A DNA stretch of 64,000 bases, from NCBI GenBank assembly GCA_001643675.2, contig LSRY02000030.1, forward strand, positions 916,501-980,500. Reading direction: 5' to 3'. Shown here one piece after another: positions 14,039-26,400 of this stretch. Within the stretch, counting starts at the first letter, position 1; every line of letters starts with the position of its first letter. Both the position numbers and the translations under genes were made by a program. Under the pieces are notes generated by a model. It had not been told where the DNA came from, searched no databases, and saw nothing but the letters and a program-made list of their open reading frames with translations. This stretch comes from Monocercomonoides exilis (taxonomy: Eukaryota > Preaxostyla > Oxymonadida > Polymastigidae).

Positions 14039-15490
14039 TCTTTCGATTACAATAAATAAGGAATGGATTCATTCAACACAAACTTATTAATACAAAATAA
14101 TATCTCCATTTTTGCATATTATTTTAAAAAATAAATAAAAGTTTTGATATTTTTCAGTCAGATTTTCCATTCCCTTTCAAATTCCTCATTCATTTAACAT
14201 TTCAAATATGCAGTTGTGTATGTTTTATTCTGCATGTAGCTTACTCAAATCCCTTTTTTTAATAAAATAAGATTTTTTTCAGTTTTATTTTGTTTTGTTT
14301 TGTGTTGTGTTGTGTTGTTTTGTTTTGTTTTGTTTTTATTTATTTGATGGAAGTATGCAATCACTCTGTTCTCCTATGCATTTCTTCATTCCTCTCGTTT
14401 TGTATTGCTTGTCTGCTTGTGTTAGTCTTAGAGAAAGCCAAATAAAAATATTGTTTTCATAACATTGTCGGTGTTATGCTTTAATAATTGTTGAAAAGTC
14501 ATCAAAAAATATTTTTTTTTCTTTCTTTTTTTCTTTTTTTTTTATGAATATTTATTAAAAGTATGTTTTGTTTCGTTTTTCTTCAAGTGTTTCAGCACTT
14601 CTATTACTTTTGACATATGTTTTGTTTTGTATGTTTTATTCACCATTATTAAACATATTTAACTTTTTTTCATCAAATTCTGAGCCGAAGAAATGCAATT
14701 GCTTTGCATTATGCAATTCATTAACAAGAAATTGTTCTTATCTTTTTTGCCATTATTGCCATAGATATTGTTGTTCCTATATAATTCTTTGGGTGTATTT
14801 TGTGTTGTTTTCACTGAATTCCCAACGAAATTTCCAACCACCTCCTTTTCTCTCTCTCGTTATTCTTCTCTGTCTGCCCATGTATGAATGATTCAGTTGG
14901 CAAATGAATGCATAAAGTTTGCATTCCTTTTTGAGTTTTGTTGTCTATTTTCTTTCATTTCCTATTCTTTTTTTTTTTTAATTTTTAATTTCATTCTCAA
15001 ATCTGCCACTTGTCCCTTTTGTTTGAAGTTTGTGTGAAAACTTGATAAAGTTTCAGTTTTCAAAGAATTAATTAGAAAAACAAAAATTGAATCCTTTCGC
15101 ATGTTTATTATTGTTTCACATTGAAATATCAAATAAAAAAAAAAAATAAATAAATAATTTTATTTCTTTTTTTTTTCCTTTTGTGAAAAGAATTTCTGTT
15201 ATTCATTAAAGAAAGATTATGAAACTTCAACGTTCATTCCTCTTACCACTTATAAAAAAAACTTGTATTTTTTTCATCTCAATTCATTTATAAAACAAAT
15301 ATTTTTTCTATGAAATTCAGATTTTTTAAATGTTAATATCCAAAATTTTATTTATCAATATTTGTTTTATTGGCTATCATATTTATATTTTCTTATGAGT
15401 TGAAAAGAAGATGAAAATAAAAAAAAACAAGGATGAAAAATATATGTATTTATGGGACATTTGATTAACTTTCCCTTAATTGCAAAAAGA
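14039..15490. other. AT-rich intergenic region
   Basis: About 1.45 kb between the Tmc-like gene and the Sep15-like gene. It holds T- and A-rich low-complexity tracts and several AATAAA-like sites soon after the stop codon. I find no convincing exon. The short open frames around 14568-14891 have no spliceable continuation and a composition like the flanks. Confidence 0.6.
14282..14337. repeat. TTTTG/TGTTG pentanucleotide tract
   Basis: A tract of about 11 pentamers alternating TTTTG and TGTTG units. It is a simple-sequence repeat in the intergenic region, with no sign of function. Confidence 0.8.
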
Positions 15491-16173
15491 ATGATAGTTT
15501 TGTTTTATTTTTTTGTTTCTGCTGCGTTTTGCAGGAGCGAAAGTGAGCGTTCGTATTGCAAAGCGAATGGATTTGATTCAGGGGTGCTTGAATGCTCAAC
15601 ATGCAAGCTTGTTGAAACATACACCGAGGATAAGGAATTGACTGAAATTTGCCGAAAGTGCTGCAATAAATTCAAAATTGTATGCTCAATTGAAAAAACA
15701 TTGTGATCGTTTTTAATGATTGTTTTTTCGTAATTTTCATGAATTTGTGAAATCAGGAAAAGCATCCAAAAGCATTATTTGAATACGATGAGCAACGCAT
15801 CACTTCAGAAGTTTGCCCCTTTTATCCTTTTATCAATATGTTTTTTGAATTATTTCACTTTTTATTATTGTTAAGTTGTGGTCATTCGTTCAAAATGAAG
15901 CTCCAAAGATTAAAAACTTGCAAGTGAGGGTTTGCACAATTCAAATTTGTTATCTTTAAATGTTTATTTTCATATGTTAACAGACGAGAGCAGGGGCAAT
16001 GTGCGAATTGACTTTATTTGATGGATCAGGAAATCCTGTTGATCAGTTCAGTATCATTGAATGGAAGTTTGTTTTTATTTTTTGAACTTTAGGTTTTTAT
16101 TAAAGCATATTGTTTTCAAAACAGCACCCGCGATGTTCTAGAATTTTTAGGGGATAAATTAAACAGAAACTAA
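15491..16173 (+). CDS. Sep15/SELENOF-like ER protein lacking the CxU redox motif
   Basis: Five exons: 15491-15679, 15757-15810, 15876-15923, 15984-16066 and 16125-16173. All phases agree and the product is 140 residues (human SELENOF is about 165). It begins with a signal peptide (MIVLFYFFVSAAFC). The Cys-rich domain follows, with all six family cysteines: one in YCKANGF, two in LECSTC, and three in CRKCC plus its flank. In Sep15 this region binds UDP-glucose:glycoprotein glucosyltransferase in the ER. The thioredoxin-like part is recognisable (LWSFVQNEAPKIKNLQ; TLFDGSGNP; FSIIEWNTRDVLEFLGDKL). The stretch where SELENOF has CGU reads ALFEYDEQRITSE, with no Cys or Sec. A start 39 bases earlier (15452) is open but would weaken the signal peptide. 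Intron 2 read-through would begin with Val-Cys, but then frameshifts against the downstream exon. Confidence 0.85.
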
Positions 16174-17436
16174 AAAAAAAAAAATTCAGTCGAGAACAAG
16201 AATCTTTGATTACATCTTTAAAAATTGAAAATTTTTTCTTCAATAAATTTTTATGTGAACAATTCACTTTTTGCTTGTTATTATTTCCAATTATTATATA
16301 AAATTATTGAGATTGCGTTTATTTATCTTTTCTTTTAAAAGACTTGAGATCCCACAAAAAATATATATGTATAAATATATTTGCATTTGTTAAAAATTCT
16401 ACAAAAAAATCAACATTACAACATTCCGATTTGATACCTATATTTCGTTCATTCTAAAATGGACCAAAGGAGCATAAATAATCTCTCAATCTCTCTTTCA
16501 TTTTAGAAAACCAAAAAATCACTTGGAAAAAATTTTTCGAAAAAAATCCCCGTTTTTCAATAATCCAGGAATATTGGAATTCCGAATATAACAAAAACAA
16601 AGACTTCACATTGAAATTCTCATTCTTTTGCAGAACAAAAAAGTCAAATTAAATTTTCACAAAATATTTGACAAGATATTTGAAAAAAAAAAAAAGTCAA
16701 AAATCAAAAGCATTCAAACTACGATATATTTTCAATAATAAATTGATATTTTTCTTTATGTTTCAAAATTTTTGAAAAATGAAATGCAATTCTTTCATTC
16801 ACGAAAAATACAACCATGTGATCCAAAGTATTTTATCAATCACGTCATAAAAAGAATTGCATTCCCAAGCAAAAATAAATTTTTTTTGACAATCGGAAAA
16901 TATGATATATCTAAGCAAAAATTGTGTGGAACAAAATTTAAAATCCAAATATTTAGTCACTTTGTGACTAAATTTTCTGTTTAATGAAAAAATACTAAGA
17001 CTTGTTCCAAAATTATTCAGATATCATTTCTAAATAAATCTGCCATAACATTTGGGAAGAAATTTTTTACTTTATGAATCTTGTTCCACTCAATGATTTC
17101 TTTCATTTTTCAAAATTTTTTATTATTTTCATAATTATAATGCGTGGGAGTGTAGAACTTTTAATGATTCGATGGAGAAAAAAATTGAAACAAATTTGAG
17201 TCTTTTTTCATAAATGAAAAAATTTCGCCCCATTTAGAAAATAAATTCTTAAAAATCTAAAATAAAGTTAATTATTTGAAAATATGGTGTGGAACAAAAT
17301 TAAAGAAAAAAGTTTTCCCCTCCTCCACTCCCCCCTTTGTCAAAATGTATCCCTAAATTTAATTTTTGCTCCCATAATAAAAAATATATTTTTTTCAAAA
17401 AGAATAATCTAATTTTTTTGTTGACACAGAACGAAA
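16174..17436. other. AT-rich intergenic region without recognised features
   Basis: About 1.26 kb of A/T-rich sequence between the Sep15-like gene and the beta-helix gene, with many A and T homopolymers. I see no exon, RNA gene or clear terminal repeat. A polypyrimidine stretch with an acceptor-like ACACAG sits just before the ATG at 17437, so a small upstream noncoding exon is possible. Confidence 0.55.
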
Positions 17437-20400
17437 ATGTTGTCAGGAGTGGGGATGCCTGTTTTCAGTGTATTTTTTCTTTGTGTGAATCTTGTTGCAA
17501 CCACCGGAGACTCGAGCTGGATTGGAGAAAAAATAGAAAAAGAAGAAATGATTAAAGTGGATAGAAATATGCTTCAGATAAACAAATATCCTTCAAATGA
17601 TGAATTAAATAATAATATAGAAGATGGTGGAAGATTGATGGAAAATAAAAAGAGAAGTGAAATTGAAGGAAGAGATTTTATCAAAGATGATGAAAAAAGC
17701 AAAGAAGAATATGGAAGAGAAATTGGAATTTTGAAGAAAGCTGACATTTGCCAATTCAGTGAAATTGAGGGTTGCTTGGAATGCTTCAATTCATCGGTCA
17801 TGGAAATGGGCTTGGTTGTGAGAGAAAAAGGAACAAAAAGGATTCTCATTGCGAAAAAAGGAAGCATTATTTCGATGAAAAAGTGCATTCTTTTTGTTGA
17901 GAAACATTCTTCGCCGATAGAACTGGACGGGAGTTTTGGGTCATTTGTGAACATTTCAATTCAGCCAAATGTTGAAGGATTGAATGAATTTCCTCCTCTT
18001 TTCACTTCTGGACAGTTTGACAATGATATTTCAAAGTCATCCATTATTTCGTTGGGTGAATCTCATTTCTCGTCTTTTTGTGTGTCATCGACCCCGTTCC
18101 TTTCATCACCATTCATTCCTTTTGTTTCCCTCTCCCAACTCACTTTTTTCAATATTTCATCAGCACCTGATTCGTGCTCATCTCCAACCACAACATCAAC
18201 CCAAACCACTTGCATGATGAGCAGCTGTTTATTTTCTTCTGTTTGTGATGCATATGATGGCGGGATTGTTCCCTCTCTGAACAACCCCTTGGCTTCCTTA
18301 ACTGTTTCAAACACCTCGTTTGTTGGATGTTATCGGACAAGGAATGTCAATGTCAATGGAACAGAAGGGAATCTGTCGAAACAAGAGAGAATAAAGATCC
18401 TTGACAACGGTGTGAATTCATTTGTTTGGTGCGAATGGAATGGATCAAAGACAACAGGATCAACGGGAGATTATGCTGATGATGCTTCTAATGGAGGAGC
18501 AATTCAAATGTTCAATCGAGGAAATGGAATTCTTTCCGTTTCTCATTGCTCTTTTAATAATTGTTATGCTTTTTACGCTGGAGGAGGAATAATGTGCCAT
18601 GGAATTAATTCTGTTGAATTTGTGAACAACACTTTCGACTCATGTCATGCGCAAAATCGATATGGAGGAGGGGCTTTCGTTTATACGATTTCAACATGTG
18701 TTCAGATCAGTGGATGCAACTTCAGAAATTGTAAAGCAAATTATGACGGAGGAGGGCTCTTTCTCGAATCTTTTCAGATTTGGGGATCAAATTGCATTGA
18801 CGCAGACAGCGGAAGAGGAGAGAGTGCGTGTGTGTTTGACTGCAGTTTTTCTTTATGCTCACTTTCTGGTTCATATGGTGGAGGCATGTGGGTATATAAA
18901 TTTCCTTCTCAGTTCAAAATTAGGAGCATTCAGTTTTTGTCATGTTTCGTATCGTCATATGGAGGAGGCATGAGCTTCAGACCGGAAAAACAAGATGATG
19001 GGATTTATTGTTATTTTTTGTTCTTTCACGAATGCAAATGCTCTCCAAACACTCCATATGGGCATGATATTGATTTCGTTGATTTTAACAATTTGTATTT
19101 ATCGTCAATTAATCCATTCTTTGAATGTTACACAACAAATACAGATGATAAAAGAGTGTGCTATACGTTTAATTCATCCGGTTCCTGGGCATATGAACAA
19201 ACATCGAAAAAAGATTGGCTGAAAGACAAGACAACATATGTTTCTGTGAATGGGAATGATGCTTCTGAGTTGTGTGGGGTTAATGAATTAAATCCATGTT
19301 TGACAGTGAAGAAAGCGTTTGAGATGTGTGAAGTGCAGATTAGCTTGTCAGTCACGCTGATGGAAGGGAATCACACAAGCGAGGTGACAACAATTGAGAT
19401 TGGAGAAAAGAAGATTTCGGTCATTGGGATAGGCATAGAGAAGAGTTCGATTGGAACAGGAGCCCTTTCATCAACTGGAGCGCTGTTCAGTGCGACAACA
19501 GGCCAACTTGGTTTATTGCACATGAAGGTTGATTGCAACTCAAATGCAAGTCCTTCGCCGAGTGTGGTTTTTGTGTCTGATGGGAGTGGGTCACTTTCGT
19601 TGGAGGATGTTGTGATTACCACGAGCAATATTGGAGAATATATGATATCTTCTTCAGTGTTTGTGGTGCCGCTGTTACAGCTGTCGATGGTTGGTGTGGA
19701 GATCAAGAATATGAATGTCTCAAAATCATTGTTCACTGAACCTGCTTTGTCTTCTTCTTCCTCCTCCTCATCTGCCCTGTTTTTGACAGCCACTTCATCT
19801 GGAGAGAACATGATTGCGAACTTGACGGTGACGAATGTGAAGTTGATTGAAGGAGATGGGGTGGTTGTGGCAAAGAGTGTGGCAGAAGGGGAGACATTTG
19901 TTGTTCAGAATGTGACAGTCGAGGATTGTGAGTGCAAGAATGGCAGTGGTGGTGGGGTCAAGGTTGAGTTGGAAACAGACACAAGCAAGCTTCAGGTTGA
20001 AACATCAACAGCAATCAAGAGATGCACAAGTGGAAAATATGGAGGAGGGATGATGTTGTATCTGGCTGACAACTCAATTGACTTCTCGATTGTGTCAGTT
20101 GACTTTTCAGGGTGTTCTGCTTCATTGGGGGGGAATTATGTGTTTGTGAATGGGAGCAATTCAGCGAGCTGGGGAATAACAACAGAAAAGCTGAATATCC
20201 AACATGACGATTCAAAATACGATGAGCTGGTGGGATATGATCGGAGCGACACAACGATGGGGCTGTTCCCACTGAATGTGTATTTGGACAGATATCCAGA
20301 TGCAGCACATGTGGGGAAGGGGAAGGATGGGCTGGGTGGATATGACTCGTGGTTCTGTGGATTTGACTATTATCCGTGTGCCACTATCACCCATGCAGCG

Positions 20401-23400
20401 CGGGTGAGATATGCAGACACAAACAAGAAGATCGAATTGGATTCGGGATTTGAGCTTGCTGAGGCAGTTGGAATGACAGATGGCCATGAATGGGAGATTT
20501 CATGTGCAACAAAAGGGATGGAAGTTGGGGTGAAAGCACAAGAGAATTTTGAGTCATCTTGTCTGATTGAGGTTCAGAGCAAATGTTCAATGAGAAACAT
20601 CAAGTTCTGTATTCCATCTGCTCTATCTGGTGCATCATCATCATCTCTGATTTCATCCAACTCCACACTCCTCACACTCACTGACTGTTCTGTTGTTTGT
20701 TCCTCTGAGAATTCCATTGGATATTGTTTTGTGAATGTGATTGGGGGAAAAGTGAAAGTGGAGGGATTGGTGATCAGAGAGACCTTGAGATTTGGAGAAC
20801 ATTCAGTGATTGAGTTTGGCGAAGGGGTGGAATCAGTTGTGTTTTGTGGGTGTGAGGTGAATAACATTGAGAAGAGAAGTGGAGATGGGGGATGGGTGAG
20901 TGGAGTGGTTGGGGCAGAGAGAGATGAGGGGAAGAATGGGATAATTGTGATTGAGTCGTGTGTTGTGAAGGGGTGCAGGTGTGTTGGTGGAAGAGGAGGT
21001 GGGATGAGTGTTGTTGTGAAGGGGGAAGGGAGTGTTGTTGTGAATGGGAGTTGTGTGATTGATGGGTGTGAGGCGAAGGGTACAGGGGAGAGTTCAGATG
21101 AGAGAAGTGAAGGGAGAGGGGGAGGGATGATGATTGTGATGGAGAGCAGGGATGGTTCAATGAAAATGGAATCGGGAAGAGAGGGTTTGTTTGTGTTTGG
21201 GGAGAATAACAAAGCTCAATATGGGAAGGATGTGTTTGTTGAATGTGGTGGAGGAGTGTTGTTGGAATCGAAAGTGAATGGGAGTTCATTTTCATTTTTT
21301 GATTCAAGTGTGATTCCAACAGATGTGTTGAAGCTGTGTGGGAGTGAGGATGGGAGAGAAGGGGAAGTGATTCCGCTGTTTGTGTATTTGTGTTCAATTG
21401 GGACAAAGCTGAGAGTTGATGGGAGAGGAGAGAGAGCACTGGATCAGAGCCATTGTGGGTTTGAGGAGTTTGGGTGTTTGACGATTGACTATTGTGTGAG
21501 TCAGAGAGCAGGCAGCAATGTGAATGAGATTGAAGTTATCTCAGAATCATGGATAAAGAATGAGATAAAAGTGGTTTCATTTGAGGTTCGTGTTTCAGGG
21601 AAAGAAGAAGAGATGAAGGTGTTGGTGAGGGATGAAGGATCGATAAATCAAAATAACCTTATTGAGTGCACAAAATTATTTGAGATGAGATATTTGGCAT
21701 TTGTGTTGAATGAAGAAATGAATGGGAAGAGAAGTGCATTTATCCACTCCTCATCATCAACCATCACAATGATCAGCTGTTCAGTCACATTTGGAAATGA
21801 TGAAATGATTGGATACAATGTGATTTGTATTGAGGGAGGAGGGCTGGTTGTGAATGGGTTTGTGATGGAAGGGGGAGTGAGAATGAGTGTGAAATCTTTA
21901 ATTGTTGTTTCGAATGGAGATGAATTGGAGATGAATCACAGCCGAATGAGTGAAGTGGAAGTTGTTGGTGGAATTGGAGGAGGAGGAGGATGTTTGAATG
22001 TGGAGATGGGTGTGAATGGGGTTGTGAATATTGAAGGATGCAATTTGTCATCAGTGTGTTCAGGGGGGAGTGGGATGAAAGGGGGAGGGATGAAGATATC
22101 AATTGGGAAGGGAGGGAGTTTGGAAATGAAAGGAGTGAAATTATCAGGATGTGAAGTGCCATCAGAGGATGGAGAGGATGGAGGGAGAGGAATGGGAGGA
22201 GGGATGTTTGTTGAACTTCCCAATCAAATGGGAACATTTGTGATGGAAGGGATGGAATTTGAGGGATGCAATGCTTGGAAAGGGAAGAATGTGTTTGTGT
22301 CAGGATGGGATCTGAGTGAGATTGTGAATGAGAAGCATCTGAAATGGGAGATGAATTCAGAGGAGTTGAAGTCATTGGATGAGTTGTGTGGATGGGAGAG
22401 GAAGTCAACAGGAGAGGAGGGATATGTGATTCCACTGGTTGTGTATTTGTGGAGGAACTGGAGTGGGGATGGGTTTGTTTCAAGGGAGAAAGGAGGAGAC
22501 TTCAGTGGGTGCGGATATTCAGAAGCACCATGTTCATCGATTGACCACTTGGTATCACTTCGATATCCAACACTTGGAGAAGGGGAGACACATATTGCGA
22601 TTGTGGGGTCAGGGTTGCTGAGTCATTCCATTTCATTTTCTTCTTCATCTTCTTCTTCTTCATCAATTTCAGAGTTACCAAAAGTGGTGATTGAAGGAAC
22701 AAAGAAAGGGACAGGAGTGACGATCAGTGATGAAGATGAGAATGATTTGTCTGATGGTTCAATGATCTCCTCGAATGTGAGTCTGTCATTTGTGAATGTG
22801 TCATTCACCAAGCCAGCCATCACAACCAATCATGAAGTGTTGATTGAATCCTCTGGAGCAAACACATTATTGTCAGTTTCAGATTGTTCATTTGGCCCAG
22901 GGAGAGGGGTGGCAGAAAGTTTTGGATATTGTGTGATGAGAGTGAATGGAGGGAGTGTATTGATTGAGAGGTGTTCGTTGAGTTTGATTTCAGAGCTGAA
23001 AGGGTTGATTGCGTTCAGCCCAAGTGCAGTTGAGGTGACACTTCAGAATGTGAACATCTCATTTGCCGGAGCGAAAGAAAGAAGCCTGATTTCGATGATG
23101 GAAGAGGAAAACCAGATGAATGGAGAAAAGAAGGCATTTTCAAATGGGAACAGACCAGTTTTGAGAGTTGTTGGGTGTTCATTTGCGAACATCACGAATG
23201 AAGGGATTGGAGCGAGTGTTGTTGATGTGGGATCATTTGAGAATGGAGTGGAGTGTGTGATAGATGAGTGTTCGATGTCAAGCTGCAAGAGTGGCTTGAG
23301 CGATGAAGGAGGGGGAATGAGAGTGGTGCTGAAGAGTGGGGAATCAGTGTTGAAAGTGAATGGGAGCTCGTTTTCGATGTGCAAGTGCTCGGGTGAAACA

Positions 23401-26400
23401 GGGTGTGGAGGAGGGCTGTTTATTGATGGATCAGACCCACATGCGAATTATGGAAATGAAAGTCCGATTCCACCTCTGAATTTCAAGATTGTGAACATCC
23501 TGTTTGTGATGAATGAGGCGCATGTGGGGAAAGACATATTTGTCAGATGCCACTCGATTGCTCACCAGATCAACGAAACACTGTTTGCGCTGAACTACAA
23601 CCAGGAGTCACTGAACTCGAACAACTCGATCTGTGGGAGGGATGTTTGGAGCGAGAAAGATATTGATCTGATTCCGCTGATTACATGCTATTATTCGGCA
23701 CAGGTATTTGTGAGTGGTAGAGGGAGTGATGGGAGGGGATGTGGGGCACAGAGCAATCCGTGTGTGAGCATCGACTGTGGGGTTGGCCACATCGAGGAAG
23801 GGGTGATGAATGGGATTCTGATTGATGTGGAAGGGTTTGTGAGGAAGGAGTGTGTGATTGGGGACCTGGTTGTGAACTCATTGAAAAAGACACAGGGGAT
23901 TGTTCGATTGAACTGCAAGATTGAGAAATCAGGTGAGAAGGATTGTGTGATGGAGTTTGTGAATGAATGTTCAGTGGAGAGGTGCTCATTCCAGTTTGAA
24001 GATGGATTTGAATCGACTCACAATTGTCTCATGAAAGTGAAGAATGGTTCAATGGAGATACAGAAATGTGAATTCTTCTCTTCTTCAATTGTAGTTGAGG
24101 ATATGAAGTTGAACAGTTCAATTGTGAGTGTGGAGAGTGGAGAGCTGAAGATATTTGATTCAACGTTCAGGGATATTCATACAACAAGATCAGTGCTTTC
24201 ATTCCATGAAGAATCGGATGTGATGATTGATGAAACAAGATTATTGAATATCGAATGTGAGGGAGATGTTGTGAGTGTTGGAGGGAAAGCGAAAGTGGAG
24301 ATGAAAGAGATGGGAGTTGTGAATGTGACTGTGTTGTTAGAGGGGTGTGTGATTGTGATCGATAATGCCGAACAAGAGGTGAGTGTGCTGAACAGCTCAT
24401 TCGGAAAGTGTGTGAATTCTGTTGATAAGGGAAGGATGATGCAGATCAGGAATTCCAAGAATGTGAGGGTTGAGGCATGTGTGTTTGATGGAGAAAGAGA
24501 AGATGAAATTGTCAAGGAAGAAAACAATAGAAAAGAAGGATTATGCAAATGGAATGGGTCATTGGTTGATGTTGAGAAGAGCAAGGTGGAGATGAGGGAA
24601 ACAACAATCAGAAATAGCAAGGGAGGAGGGCTGTGGGTGAGTGGAGGGAGTGTGAGGATTGAAAATGGAAAGTTTGAGAATAACAACGCATCGATTGAGG
24701 GATATCCATCAGCTCGAAGGAATGCGATTTGTGAAGGGAATGGGGGGTTGAATGTTGTGAGTGTGAAAGGTGGAGATGGAATGTTGCCAAACACATCATT
24801 GTGGATATTGGATGAGGGATGCGAATTGGGAGGGATAGCAACTGAAAGAGGATCATCATTTTTCATCCCTGTTTTGGAAGAGGTGAAGAATGTTTCTCAA
24901 CAAAATGGAGATGCTGAGTTGATGATTGTGGGAAAGCTGCTTCTGCCATGTGATTTGTCAGTGAAGATGAGCATGAAAAATGGAGATGAAGAGGAGATTG
25001 TGAGAAAGGGGATTGAAGAAGAAGAGTTTGTGTCAGAGAATGAGATTCACACATTTATTTCATCTTCAGAATGGGAGAAAGTGAGAGACGAGACAGAAGT
25101 GAGTGTGTGGATTGTGTTTGGGAAAGGAGATTCTCCATCAGCAACTGAGTCATTCATTGTGAAGAACAGGAGTGAAAGTGTTGGAAAAGGAGAAGAAAGG
25201 ATTGTTGAAGGAGGGAAAGAAGGGAAATCATCATGGTCTGCAATAATTGCGATAATATTCGTTATTTTGTTTTTGATTGTTCTGATTGTATCTGTCATTG
25301 TGACTATTCGTTGGAGAAAGGCAAAGAATGAGAATAAAGATCTGAGAGAGATTGTGAATGATACAGTGAGAAAGGATCCGAAGGCATTCGAGATGGTGAC
25401 GATGGAGATGTCTCCAGAGGAGCAGTGGAGGAGAGCAGAGAAAGAGGCAGAGAAGAAGAATGATGAGAGGATAAAGAAAAGAATGTATGAGACGAATATG
25501 CAACATTCAGTGTCATCAGAGCATCTTCTGTCTGAGAGTGGATCAACTGAATTCATTCTGGGAAAAGACTCAGATAAGATTCCTCAATGGATGCTGGAGA
25601 AAGTGGATGAGAAAGAAGAAGAAGAGACAAGAAAGAGAACACCATCACCATCAATTTCATCAACTTCAACAACTGATTCATCAGATTCAGATTCATCATT
25701 TGTTCGATCGGAGAGTCTGTGCCCAACCACTTCATCGATGTCTAATCTGGTGGATGCGATGGCCTGCTCATCCCCTCATGAGAAGCTGATTGTGGATCTG
25801 AGGGATTCGCTGTTCATGTTGCTTCACGGGAGTAATAAGACAAAAGAGATGGCGATAGGTACTCTGCAGGAGAGGGAGCAGACAGCTGCCCAAATCCTGT
25901 TCTGGGTGGCTAATCTCGCGCTCCACTCCTTTGATGAAATGGAAAATGGATTATCTTCTCTTTCCACTCTGAGTCCTCACATTGTTTTGTTCTCCGAGCA
26001 CATGGTGATCTGCATTGTCATACATTCTGATCTCCTTTCTTCTGATGATTCAGACTCATCATCCATCTCTTCATCGACCGTTGTGACATCTGCCAGCGAT
26101 GATGATGATGATGAGGATTCTCTGCCATCATCTGCGTTTGAGGATGAGAGCCTTTTCAAAAAAGAGTGCCTGAGGTGGAAGGCGCCAGAGCTGCAGATGA
26201 ACAAGAAGATGGGAGCAACGAAGGAGTCAGTTGCTTTTTCGATTGGGATGATGTTGTGGGAGTGTTTGACATTGGAAATTCCGTTTGGAGAGTATGAAGG
26301 GGAGGTGGCAGGGCAGAAGATTGTGAATGGGGAGAGGCCAAGTGCGAATGAGGGAAGAGGGAGTCCGTTGATGAATTATGCTGAGATGTGCCTGTCAGGT

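Noticed and set aside
20574-24866. Several minus-strand frames over 200 residues
   Set aside because: They are shadows of the 3050-residue beta-helix gene, with biased Ser/Pro/His composition and no domain.
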